This document shows, piece after piece, positions 47,474 through 54,953 of a stretch of 64,000 nucleotides of DNA. The notes beneath the pieces were generated by a model. It worked only from the letters and a program-made list of their open reading frames with translations, was not told the DNA's origin and did not search any database. This stretch comes from Stercoripulliclostridium_A sp045577735. GTDB lineage: Bacteria > Bacillota > Clostridia > Christensenellales > DTU072. Position numbers and translations under genes: made by a program. The first letter of the stretch is position 1, and every line of letters starts with the position of its first letter. The stretch covers positions 62,001 through 126,000 of the forward strand of contig JAZNIY010000008.1 of assembly GCA_045577735.1 (NCBI GenBank). The letters are read 5' to 3'.

Positions 47474-48916
47474 TCATACTACAATTTGATTATACTTATT
47501 ATGGAAAATTGCATCTGTATCTTCATTTTCTTTTATATTTTTCAACAACTCAATAATATCTGCGTCGGTTAAGTGTATAATAAAGCCTCTTCCATCTTTA
47601 ACAGTATCCCTTTCTCTTTCAATAAATTTTTCTTCATCATTTAATTGTCTACAACATATGATCCCAAATTTGCCCCTATTGGCCGAAAATCTTCCAGCCA
47701 TTTGGTCTAATTCAGGATTCGCTATATCTTTGGTATAATTTTTACATTCAATCATTATATTTGCACATGGAACATTATAATCCGTACCAAGAAGGTAAAA
47801 AAAACCTTTTTGTGCAATATTGCAAAATTTAATATCTATTCTTTTTCGACCATCATGTATCTCTGCTTCTAATTCTGGATGAGCCGCCTGCGGATATAAT
47901 ACCAATTCCAAAATTCCGCTGATCAAATGATGATATTTTGTAGCGCCATCTACCCCATAAGGAATTGATTTTAGTTCGTCCATTATTTTTTCAATAATAT
48001 CTTTATATTCGTCTTTGTTAATTTCCACCCCATCAGAAATTCTATTTATAGTCTCAGCTCTAAATTTTCTATATACATCTGGATTATCACGAGAAAAATT
48101 AGCAAGCCAATTCTTCGTTATTCTTTCTCCTCTACTGGTTATTGCCTTGACAATATCCTTTTTACAAACCCACTTTTTAGCAATGGTGCCATCTTTATTA
48201 TACCTTTTTCTAACAAGAACAGTATCTTCATCTATGTTTTTTTGTTGTAAGTACTCTAAAACAAACATTCGAAAATAATAATCTGCACTATAGTATTTTG
48301 AACTCGAAACTATATTTTTAGGAAAAAGAAGATAGGTTTTGTCTTCCAGTATTAACATTTCCTCATAGCCTTTTTCCCATAACGAAGTTTGATTGTTCCA
48401 ATAATAACCAGTCTCGGATTGTTCTGTTTGAACACCTAATAATTGACATTGCCTTTGCGTATATTTAATAAGTGGATATTTTATAATATTGGCTATCATA
48501 TCTGATAATTTATCTTTATCTACTCCTTCAACAAACAAACGTACATCTTCTATTTCTCTAGCAACACCATTTTTAAAAGCATCACTATTTTTGATTGCAT
48601 TAAAAATAGCGATAGAATTATTTTTTCCTACTCCTCTTCCGCGAGGCCTACCACGACTCATACCTAGACAAATTTCATTAACTTCTCCTAAATGAGAAAA
48701 AAGTTCTAATGCCTCTTCTTCTTTATTCGCAAGTAAAAATAAAAATCTATTAAAAAATGTTCTAATATAGCTACGACACTCACACAAAAAAGTATCTTCT
48801 TGTTTAGATATATAGTAAGGATCCAAAAATTTGAAAGTGTCTTTTCCTATAGTATAATCATAAAAATCAAGCTCTAGCACTGATTTATTTAATCCCATTT
48901 TACTGCTAATTTTCAT
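47474..48916 (-). CDS. PD-(D/E)XK nuclease-domain protein, probable restriction/defence endonuclease
   Basis: A 480-residue AT-rich protein. The C-terminal 130 residues form a restriction-endonuclease-like core: Asp in GRKRIDIKF, then the E-x-K element NIMIECKNYTKDIANPELDQMAGRF, followed by GKFGIICCR and HLTDADIIELL. The N-terminal 330 residues are helical and not recognised (VLELDFYDYTIGKDTFKFLDPYYIS, SRGRPRGRGVGKNN). AAGGAGGAGC precedes the ATG, 48 bases after the transglutaminase-like gene of the same strand. No methyltransferase lies next to it, so it is not a classical R-M pair; a type IV or abortive system is possible. Confidence 0.75.
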   Translation of the reverse strand: MKISSKMGLNKSVLELDFYDYTIGKDTFKFLDPYYISKQEDTFLCECRSYIRTFFNRFLFLLANKEEEALELFSHLGEVNEICLGMSRGRPRGRGVGKNNSIAIFNAIKNSDAFKNGVAREIEDVRLFVEGVDKDKLSDMIANIIKYPLIKYTQRQCQLLGVQTEQSETGYYWNNQTSLWEKGYEEMLILEDKTYLLFPKNIVSSSKYYSADYYFRMFVLEYLQQKNIDEDTVLVRKRYNKDGTIAKKWVCKKDIVKAITSRGERITKNWLANFSRDNPDVYRKFRAETINRISDGVEINKDEYKDIIEKIMDELKSIPYGVDGATKYHHLISGILELVLYPQAAHPELEAEIHDGRKRIDIKFCNIAQKGFFYLLGTDYNVPCANIMIECKNYTKDIANPELDQMAGRFSANRGKFGIICCRQLNDEEKFIERERDTVKDGRGFIIHLTDADIIELLKNIKENEDTDAIFHNKYNQIVV

Positions 48917-48964
48917 TTTTTCAAAGCTCCTCCTTGTCCCTTACGCCGTTTATAGCATCTTATA

Positions 48965-49753
48965 TCATTCCTCTATCATAATCAGTTTGGTTTTAAATAC
49001 TTTCTTCTTGGTCCAATCGTACCTTTTGCCTTTTTGACGTCCATCCATAGAACAATCATTCCAAGTGGAAAGTTTAGAAAGGCATTGTTTGATGAAACCT
49101 TGCTTATAAATTTCTTGACACTTTTGAGTGTTGTTGAAATTGTAGCCCGATAGTTCAACGTCTTTTCCTTCTAAAAGAGCTTGCCTTACCTCGTAAACAT
49201 CTAAAAGCTCTCCGTTATGCTTAAAAACAACGTTAAACGATGGATCTAACATAATCCACTTATTTTGCTCTTTATAGTAAAATCGTACTGTAAAATGATT
49301 GTCAACGTCTCTCGCGCTACGCATACAAAGTGGATATGCTTTTAGTCCCAAAGAAATAAGCATATCGGTTAATATAATGGCTTTTTCTCTACAGCAAATA
49401 GCCCTTTGGAATCCTTTATCAAAAGAGTAATCTAAAATAGCCAAGCTATCGTCCGGATTCCAAGCTTTGCTTGCTCCATTGTAGCAAGTGTGATTGGTGA
49501 GCCATTGCATTAGATTTTGGGCTTTTGAAAAGCTATCGCCATCGCCTGCTACTTCATCAAGATTATATTTCTCTCTCAACTCAAAGTGTAACGAACACGG
49601 GGTAAACAAGTTTTCAACTGTCGTAGTGGACAACGTTTCATCATCGCAAACCACAAGTGGCGCAAAGTCACTCGCATCCATTTTTTCTACAAACTTAAGA
49701 TAGTTGTCCCACTTTTGTAATTTTAATATTTTAATTAAACGGAAAATTTGCAT
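48965..49753 (-). CDS. Transglutaminase-like domain protein
   Basis: A 262-residue cytosolic protein. The core has Cys in QRAICCREKAIILTDMLISLGL, His in DVDNHFTVRFYY and Asp in WIMLDPSFNVVF, the catalytic triad order of transglutaminase-like cysteine peptidases. No signal peptide. AAGGTAAG overlaps the stop region of the HTH gene four bases upstream, so the genes are coupled. In this position beside a toxin pair and a nuclease it could be a protease or deamidase effector; that is inference. Confidence 0.78.
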   Translation of the reverse strand: MQIFRLIKILKLQKWDNYLKFVEKMDASDFAPLVVCDDETLSTTTVENLFTPCSLHFELREKYNLDEVAGDGDSFSKAQNLMQWLTNHTCYNGASKAWNPDDSLAILDYSFDKGFQRAICCREKAIILTDMLISLGLKAYPLCMRSARDVDNHFTVRFYYKEQNKWIMLDPSFNVVFKHNGELLDVYEVRQALLEGKDVELSGYNFNNTQKCQEIYKQGFIKQCLSKLSTWNDCSMDGRQKGKRYDWTKKKVFKTKLIMIEE

Positions 49754-49757
49754 ATTC

Positions 49758-50378
49758 TTACCTTTTATTTGTTTCCAACAAATCTTCTATGTTGCAACCT
49801 AAAACTTTTGCGATTTCAAATAGTTTTATTGCCGGAGCCATATTAATATCTAATTGTCTTTGTTCATAAAGCTGAATAGATCTCAAAGATACTCCACTAT
49901 AATGTGCCAAAGCCTTTTGTGACAATTTTGCTGTTTTTCTATATCTTGATAAATTGGTTTCCTTTTGATAAACAATATCATTTGCAACTTCGACAAACTT
50001 ATTTAGGCTTGCTTCATGCAAAGGATTATACATTGCAATTATTCTCGAAGGTGGCAATTTGTTGCCGATTTGCTCAAAGCTTAATCCAGTATACCATTGA
50101 TAATAAGCGAGTACGAAGCCACACCAATATTCTGGAGACCTTCCATAAGCATGTGGTTTAATAGGCGCCATTTCCCCTCTTGTTACTTCATTAAAAAGCG
50201 CATGAGCCGGCATATTAACATATCGTGGATTTCCTCTACCAAATTGATACGCAACACCACTCATAATAAAATGCTCAAAAAACACGTCTGCTTGTCTCTC
50301 GTCAGGAAGATAACTAAAGGTTTCAGCAAGCGTTTGCATTGCATCATCTACGTATATTTCGTTGTATGCGTGGATCAT
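49758..50378 (-). CDS. HTH (Xre-type) regulator, predicted antitoxin partner of DUF3990
   Basis: A 206-residue protein. The N-terminal 130 residues (HAYNEIYVDDAMQTLAETFSY; RSPEYWCGFVLAYYQWYTG) are the conserved partner domain seen beside DUF3990 genes in Clostridia. The C-terminal 60 residues are an Xre HTH (LSQKALAHYSGVSLRSIQLYEQRQ). Its gene overlaps the toxin gene by 35 bases. It probably neutralises the toxin and represses the operon through the palindromes at 51,075 and 51,129. Confidence 0.85.
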   Translation of the reverse strand: MIHAYNEIYVDDAMQTLAETFSYLPDERQADVFFEHFIMSGVAYQFGRGNPRYVNMPAHALFNEVTRGEMAPIKPHAYGRSPEYWCGFVLAYYQWYTGLSFEQIGNKLPPSRIIAMYNPLHEASLNKFVEVANDIVYQKETNLSRYRKTAKLSQKALAHYSGVSLRSIQLYEQRQLDINMAPAIKLFEIAKVLGCNIEDLLETNKR

Positions 50379-51045
50379 CGTTTTTTACCTCTTGTCTTAT
50401 AATATCCATGATAAACAAATCGTCTTTGTCAACCTTAGCATTTCGAGTTGCATTGAAATAATCTTCTTTTGCTTTTAGGTTTCTTGCAACTCTCTTTGTA
50501 TAATAAATCTCGTTTTGCGCTATCGTGTGATTAACATACGTCAAATGCTCGAAAGCTCTTTCTGAATGCAATACTACTTGTAATCCTAGCTGACCAAGCT
50601 CCATTGCCTTTGATAATTGTGAAACCGTAATGGCGTTTTTAACAAAATCTCTTGCAAAAGAAAAATAAGAGTCGTCAGCCCTATAGCCAATGATGATATC
50701 TATATCGGTTAAATCAACGGAGAAGTTGTTAATTATATATTCTCTTGTTTGCTCATCATTGGGATTTAATCCTTCTGGAATTCTGTGTTTCAACAATAAC
50801 GCAATCCAATTCAAAATATTGTACCTGTCTTCTGACAAATCCAAAATATTAAGCCCATCTAAATCCAACAAATACTCATTAGCATAACCGTCATTATTGT
50901 CTGGGCACGCCCACTCGTTGGCAAGTTCTATTTCTTTTGTGCAGTAAAAACCATAGCCATAGTCATTGGTTTCTTTTCCGCCTCTATATATTGGATTTTC
51001 TATTATGTCTTTAGAACCATGATATAATCTCATTTTATTTTCCAT
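50344..51045 (-). CDS. DUF3990 family protein, ADP-ribosyltransferase-like toxin
   Basis: A 233-residue protein. The N-terminal LYHGSKDIIENPIYRGG, DYGYGFYCTKEIELANEWAC and EYLLDLDGLNILDL are the DUF3990 signature (ADP-ribosyltransferase superfamily: His near the first strand, Tyr/Phe-rich GxGFY motif). It is the first gene of a four-gene operon and is followed by its HTH partner, the toxin-first order. AAGGAG precedes the ATG at 51,045. The target molecule is unknown. Confidence 0.85.
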   Translation of the reverse strand: MENKMRLYHGSKDIIENPIYRGGKETNDYGYGFYCTKEIELANEWACPDNNDGYANEYLLDLDGLNILDLSEDRYNILNWIALLLKHRIPEGLNPNDEQTREYIINNFSVDLTDIDIIIGYRADDSYFSFARDFVKNAITVSQLSKAMELGQLGLQVVLHSERAFEHLTYVNHTIAQNEIYYTKRVARNLKAKEDYFNATRNAKVDKDDLFIMDIIRQEVKNDDPRIQRNIRR

Positions 51046-51070
51046 ATATATTATCTCCTTGTTTAATCAA

Positions 51071-51100
51071 ATTATATCACTATACTGATACTTGTGTCAA
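51071..51100 (-). promoter_or_regulatory. Promoter of DUF3990 operon
   Basis: Minus-strand TTGACA (plus 51,095-51,100), 18-base spacer, TATAAT (plus 51,071-51,076). Operator 1 lies in the spacer and -10. Confidence 0.8.
51075..51090. promoter_or_regulatory. Operator 1 of DUF3990 operon
   Basis: TATCACTATACTGATA, a palindrome with one mismatch, overlapping the promoter core. Confidence 0.75.
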
Positions 51101-51128
51101 CATCGCGCTAAATATTTTTTATAAAAAC

Positions 51129-51144
51129 TATCAGTATACTGATA
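51129..51144. promoter_or_regulatory. Operator 2 of DUF3990 operon
   Basis: TATCAGTATACTGATA, a perfect 16-base palindrome, 54 bases from operator 1 (about five helical turns), allowing cooperative or looped binding. Confidence 0.75.
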
Positions 51145-51250
51145 CTTCTATTGTATGTTTTTTGCTTTTAAAAATTGTCAAGCACGTAAAAACTTGAGAT
51201 GTTAATAGAGATTTTTCAAAATTTCATTAGAAATTTTTGTGGTTTTTTGG

Positions 51251-51256
51251 TATAAT
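51251..51256 (+). promoter_or_regulatory. Extended -10 promoter of the 51.4 kb small gene
   Basis: TATAAT preceded by TGG (extended -10). No good -35. Predicted start near 51,263. Confidence 0.6.
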
Positions 51257-51262
51257 TGAGGA

Positions 51263-51408
51263 GTAGAAATGCTACCACGAGAGCGATGTAGCCTAATCAT
51301 ATCTACGGCAGTTGGGCATGATTAAACCACGCGTTTCGCTCGGTCCTCTCTGAAAAAATCAGACGTTGTTTTTCTGCCCGATTTACATCGTCAAAGGAGG
51401 TCAATGCT
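51263..51408 (+). ncRNA. Structured 5' leader, candidate cis-regulatory RNA
   Basis: A 145-base leader before a tiny gene. Arms GAGCGA (51,281-51,286) and TCGCTC (51,336-51,341) enclose AATCAT/ATGATT (51,295-51,300, 51,318-51,323). The alternative CGATGTA (51,284-51,290) with TACATCG (51,384-51,390) uses part of the first arm and ends five bases before the AGGAGG ribosome site, so the two folds exclude each other. It does not match a riboswitch consensus I know. Confidence 0.5.
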
Positions 51409-51657
51409 ATGAAGCGCGTATTATCCGGCTGTGTTCTTCAAACCCTTGTATTTTTACAAAGAGACGATTGCGCACTCAATAAGGAAGAGCAACTCGCACT
51501 CAACAAAGAAGAAGTTGTAAAATACAAGAGAGAACTTGAAAAGAACGGTACTCGTTACCAAATCCTCGCCGTTGATGAGCAAGAGGACTCCTCTATTGTT
51601 GTTCACGTTAGAAAACATTTGAACGCAAATACCGACGTCAGCGAATATTTTAACTGA
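51409..51657 (+). CDS. Small uncharacterised protein, 82 residues
   Basis: Begins MKRVLSGCVLQTLVFLQRDDC and ends with a charged part (KEEVVKYKRELEKNGTRYQIL..SSIVVHVRK). AGGAGG nine bases upstream of the ATG is strong and a terminator follows at once, so it is a one-gene unit with a long leader. The two cysteines and the short basic-acidic pattern give no function. It lies at the boundary of the accessory island. Confidence 0.75.
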   Translation: MKRVLSGCVLQTLVFLQRDDCALNKEEQLALNKEEVVKYKRELEKNGTRYQILAVDEQEDSSIVVHVRKHLNANTDVSEYFN

Positions 51658-51663
51658 GGTATT

Positions 51664-51690
51664 AGCCGTCCTATTTAGGGACGGCTTTCT
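51664..51690 (+). terminator. Terminator of the 82-residue gene
   Basis: AGCCGTCC (51,664-51,671) pairs with GGACGGCT (51,679-51,686) followed by TTCT. Confidence 0.85.
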
Positions 51691-51753
51691 ATTAAACAAG
51701 AAAATATATGATTAATTTTATTAAAAACGATATAAATCTAAAAATTATAATAA

Positions 51754-51775
51754 AAGCACTCCACCGGGAGTGCTT
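51754..51775 (-). terminator. Terminator of the 52.3 kb minus gene
   Basis: AAGCACTCC and GGAGTGCTT arms (51,754-51,762, 51,767-51,775), then a T-run on the minus strand. Confidence 0.85.
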
Positions 51776-51779
51776 AATA

Positions 51780-52277
51780 CTATTTTCTCTTTAGTGCTGA
51801 AACGTATCTTTGTAAAACGATATCGTAGGTTAAAAAGTCGTTTCCCGATTCCATAACTTGTTGAAGAATGCTTGCATCTTCTTTGGAAATATATCCTAAA
51901 GATTGGTTTTCAACATCAGCTGGCTCCAAGTCCAAGTATTCTTCTTCCGGTAGCACCTTTTCGCCATTAAGATGCATGTAAAAATCCATGTAGCTGAGTT
52001 CCTCTCCGTTTGGTCCGGAATAAACTAGTGACATTATCATTCCCCAAAAACGCCAACTTGCCCTAAAGCAAGTGCCGTCGGAAAACACTGGCACACCCGT
52101 CGTTTCCGTTTGATGGTCTTGCCCGGTAAAAACGTAATCGTGTTCGCTTATCTCCCTTGCAATCAGCTTAACGACTTCCATTAATTCTTCCCCACTATAT
52201 GCTCTGGTGGGATAATCACAATCAAAATCGGTCCATCCTACTATTCTTAAGTTTTCCACAACTTTCTCCATTTTCAT
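51780..52277 (-). CDS. Uncharacterised soluble protein, leaderless start
   Basis: A 165-residue acidic protein (IVGWTDFDCDYPTRAYSGEELMEVVKLIAREI; HDYVFTGQDHQTETTGVPVFSDG) with no family I recognise. The ATG at 52,277 lies about four bases after the predicted transcription start and has no ribosome site; ATG 52,271 is the alternative. Promoter TTGTAT-17-TATATT. It is monocistronic with its own terminator. Confidence 0.65.
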   Translation of the reverse strand: MKMEKVVENLRIVGWTDFDCDYPTRAYSGEELMEVVKLIAREISEHDYVFTGQDHQTETTGVPVFSDGTCFRASWRFWGMIMSLVYSGPNGEELSYMDFYMHLNGEKVLPEEEYLDLEPADVENQSLGYISKEDASILQQVMESGNDFLTYDIVLQRYVSALKRK

Positions 52278-52287
52278 TGATACTAAT

Positions 52288-52316
52288 AATATAATACAAA
52301 AAGCCAAACAATACAA
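52288..52316 (-). promoter_or_regulatory. Promoter of the 52.3 kb minus gene
   Basis: Minus-strand TTGTAT (plus 52,311-52,316), 17-base spacer, TATATT (plus 52,288-52,293). Confidence 0.65.
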
Positions 52317-52453
52317 GGCTTATTTTTTGTTACTACGCCATTGGCAAGCATACACACATATAATGCCGAAGGCGGGGGCGCGAAAGAATGTCTCGCTCAT
52401 AAAAAGATAGTATATGATATAAAAACACGTTACGAGCAATATCGGCGATACGC

Positions 52454-52600
52454 ACACGAACACAAAGTGTTCGCTTTCGCCAGGTTTTTGCCCAAGCAAA
52501 ATGCCAAGCAATTGGCTATAATGTGAGCAATGCGAACTATCATTCGAACAAAGTGAGTCCATGCAAAAACTAATGCACCCTGTTTGCTAAAGCAAACGGG
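52454..52600 (-). repeat. 147-bp tRNA-downstream repeat, copy 1
   Basis: Reverse complement of 54,005-54,151 with about eight differences. It starts about 58 bases behind the tRNA-Leu 3' end in the sense of that tRNA. It is rich in small hairpins (CGAACAC/GTGTTCG; CCCGTTTGC/GCAAAC). The 52,317-52,453 stretch shows no gene. Confidence 0.85.
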
Positions 52601-52628
52601 ATGCTCCCCGTCGTAGGTACAAAAAAAG

Positions 52629-52650
52629 AAACACGCGAGATTGCGTGTTT
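52629..52650 (-). terminator. Terminator of tRNA-Leu
   Basis: AAACACGC and GCGTGTTT arms, followed by a T-run on the minus strand. Confidence 0.85.
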
Positions 52651-52657
52651 CATTTTT

Positions 52658-52744
52658 TGGTGCCGAAGGCGGGACTTGAACCCGCACGAGGTCATCCCTC
52701 AACGGATTTTGAGTCCGTCGCGTCTGCCATTCCACCACTTCGGC
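52658..52744 (-). tRNA. tRNA-Leu (CAA)
   Basis: An 87-base class II tRNA with long variable arm, GCCGAAG acceptor, loop CTCAAAA giving anticodon CAA, TTCAAGT T-loop and encoded CCA. Confidence 0.95.
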
Positions 52745-52821
52745 TTAAGTGCTAAATTATATTAGCATATTTAATGGCGCTTTGCAATACTTTTTATTCG
52801 TTTTTCCGTAAATTTTCTTTG

Positions 52822-52850
52822 TTGACCTTGTCGATTTTATTAGGTATAAT
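52822..52850 (+). promoter_or_regulatory. Promoter of alpha/beta hydrolase gene
   Basis: TTGACC (52,822-52,827), 17-base spacer, TATAAT (52,845-52,850). Confidence 0.75.
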
Positions 52851-52878
52851 ATTTGTATCTTAATTTGGAGCGTTTGTT

Positions 52879-53811
52879 ATGTGGACAATTATAGGTAGTA
52901 TTTTAGGCGCACTTGCTTTTTTGGTTGTTCTTGCCTTTGCCGGATTCGGATTTGGCTTTTATAGCCTTATTGTTAACCCCAAAAATGGTTTGGAAAGCAA
53001 ATCGGAAGAGGAATATACCGACTATGACAAGGCTGTGAAAAAGGGTGAGGCCGTTCTTCGCGCTATGCCCAACGAACCTGTAGAGGTGGTAACCCACGAC
53101 AATTTAACTCTCCGTGGCAATTTTATACGCGCCAATGGAGATAGCAAGATAAGCATACTTTGTTTGCACGGATACACCTCGAACGGATATGCTGAGTTTG
53201 CCGAAAAGGCACAAGATTATCTAAAAAAGGGCTGGAACGTGCTACTTGTAAACCATCGCAACCACGGACCGAGTGATGGAAAATACGTTGGCTTTGCAAC
53301 CCTAGATCGCATAGATGCCCTACTATGGCTCAAAGAGTTGGAACGTTTAGTTCCGGATGGTATCATTTTCATTACCGGTGTTTCTATGGGTGGAGCAACT
53401 GCTATGCAAACTGCAAACTTGGATTTACCCTCCTCCGTAAAGGGAATAATAGAGGATTGTGGTTTTACTACCTGTCGCGAAGAATTTTTATGGAGAGCCA
53501 GAACGGTTGTCAAGAAAGCCCCTGCTTGGGCAATGGAAGGAATAGGCTTGTATATGAAAATCTTTGCCGGCTACGGCTTGGACGATAGCTCTTCCATTAC
53601 GGCTTGCAAGGAAGCCAAGGTTCCCATGATGTTCATACACGGCAACGCCGACGAGGTCGTTCCCGTAGAGATGGCATACGAATGTTACGAAGCTTGCACT
53701 ACCGACAAAGAACTTGTAATAGTAGATGGATGTCCCCATGCACGCGCCCACTACCACGCAAGAGAACAATATATGGATGCTGTAACTCGTTTCATTGAAA
53801 AACACAAATAG
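52879..53811 (+). CDS. Membrane-anchored alpha/beta hydrolase
   Basis: A 310-residue protein. An N-terminal helix (IIGSILGALAFLVVLAFAGFGFGFY) anchors it; the hydrolase domain has LCLHGYTSNG (oxyanion region), nucleophile Ser in ITGVSMGGATA, Asp in FIHGNADEVVP and His in CPHARAHY, a full triad. The TTGGAGC site precedes the ATG. It lies alone between two tRNA genes and between the two copies of the inverted 147-bp repeat. Substrate unknown. Confidence 0.9.
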   Translation: MWTIIGSILGALAFLVVLAFAGFGFGFYSLIVNPKNGLESKSEEEYTDYDKAVKKGEAVLRAMPNEPVEVVTHDNLTLRGNFIRANGDSKISILCLHGYTSNGYAEFAEKAQDYLKKGWNVLLVNHRNHGPSDGKYVGFATLDRIDALLWLKELERLVPDGIIFITGVSMGGATAMQTANLDLPSSVKGIIEDCGFTTCREEFLWRARTVVKKAPAWAMEGIGLYMKIFAGYGLDDSSSITACKEAKVPMMFIHGNADEVVPVEMAYECYEACTTDKELVIVDGCPHARAHYHAREQYMDAVTRFIEKHK

Positions 53812-53869
53812 TGATAGGTACCAAAATCATTGACATTTTAGTGGTATTATGATAGATTTAATACCGCAC

Positions 53870-53946
53870 CGAGGTGTAGCGCAGTTTGGTAGCGCGCTTG
53901 GTTCGGGACCAAGAGGTCGTGGGTTCAAATCCCGTCACCTCGACCA
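53870..53946 (+). tRNA. tRNA-Pro (CGG)
   Basis: A 77-base tRNA with CGAGGTG acceptor, loop TTCGGGA giving anticodon CGG, TTCAAAT T-loop and encoded CCA. A TTGACA at about 53,830 is the likely -35. Confidence 0.95.
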
Positions 53947-53949
53947 ATA

Positions 53950-53978
53950 AAAAGGCAGGCAATCACGCCTGCTTTTTT
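53950..53978 (+). terminator. Terminator of tRNA-Pro
   Basis: GCAGGC AATCAC GCCTGC with A- and T-runs (TTTTTT). Confidence 0.85.
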
Positions 53979-54004
53979 ATTGGTCGATGCGATGGAATAG
54001 TACA

Positions 54005-54151
54005 CCCGTTTGCTTTAGCAAATTGGGTGCATTAGTTTTTGCATTGACTCACTTTGTTCGAATGATAGTTCACATTGCTCACATTATAGCCAATTGCTTG
54101 GCATTTTGCTTGGGCAAAAACCTAGCGAAAGCAAACACTTTGTGTTTGTGT
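54005..54151 (+). repeat. 147-bp tRNA-downstream repeat, copy 2
   Basis: Same sequence as the minus strand of copy 1 (about 95% identity), starting 59 bases behind tRNA-Pro in the sense of that tRNA. The following 54,152-54,270 stretch shows no gene. Confidence 0.85.
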
Positions 54152-54275
54152 ATATTTTACTAATATCGTTATGTGCGTGCTATCCCGTCAACACTTGCTT
54201 AACCTAGAAACGAAGCTCGTTACGAGCGCTTCACTGCCGTCTTCGGTTGCCCCTATCTCAAAACTTCAAACACTA

Positions 54276-54303
54276 TTGCTTTTTTATTAAAGAATGCTAT
54301 AAT
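54276..54303 (+). promoter_or_regulatory. Promoter of the 54.4 kb gene
   Basis: TTGCTT (54,276-54,281), 16-base spacer, TATAAT (54,298-54,303). Confidence 0.6.
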
Positions 54304-54357
54304 ATATTTAATAGTACGAATAAATAATGATTATTTTTATCATAGGGGAAACTGAAA

Positions 54358-54777
54358 ATGAAAAACAAACCCAAGCGGTCTAAAGCGGACGTTGCCTCAA
54401 TCCTTAGATTGGTTGTTTTGGGCACAATCGGTTTAGGATTGAGCGTTTTGTTCCTTTGGTTGTACTCTAATTTTAATAATACTATTGTTACTATAATTAC
54501 TGCTATTTTATCCCCAACATATATGGTTGGGTGTGTCGTTTTTATTAATAAAAAAGAGTCCATCTACCAAAGCACTCTTAAGGCATCTGTTGCTTTTCCT
54601 CTAGGTTATATCACCATCGTTTTTACTTTATTATTTGCCCTCTTTTTCGACGTGATTAAAGAAAACACTATAATGCTTCTAGACTGCTTCCTTTGGTCAA
54701 TATACACCATGCCTGCATTTATAGTTATTATGGTAATTGTCTTTTTAATAATGCTTTTATTTGGAACCGGGGCTTGA
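54358..54777 (+). CDS. Small four-helix membrane protein
   Basis: A 139-residue protein with four predicted helices (LRLVVLGTIGLGLSVLFLWLY, TIITAILSPTYMVGCVVF, FPLGYITIVFTLLFALFF, FIVIMVIVFLIMLLFG) and a basic N-terminus. AGGGG precedes the ATG. No family recognised. Confidence 0.65.
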   Translation: MKNKPKRSKADVASILRLVVLGTIGLGLSVLFLWLYSNFNNTIVTIITAILSPTYMVGCVVFINKKESIYQSTLKASVAFPLGYITIVFTLLFALFFDVIKENTIMLLDCFLWSIYTMPAFIVIMVIVFLIMLLFGTGA

Positions 54778-54927
54778 TCGAATTTCTTTAAAGCTATACT
54801 TTTGTGCGTTCCAGAAATTAAACATCTCAAGCTAGCAATTTTTCCACGCCCTAAAGAATCGTCTTTTTTAAGTATCAAAATTTTTTAAAATATCTCTTAT
54901 TTATTATGCACTTTTTTTGCGTTGTGC

Positions 54928-54933
54928 TATAAT
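54928..54933 (+). promoter_or_regulatory. Extended -10 promoter of ArsB-type gene
   Basis: TATAAT preceded by TGC; the -35 is poor. The start follows GGGAG. Confidence 0.55.
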
Positions 54934-54953
54934 ACGTCGGGAGAAAAATTCGG

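Noticed and set aside
52430..52738. 102-codon minus frame over tRNA-Leu
   Set aside because: Read-through of the tRNA and the 147-bp repeat, not a protein.
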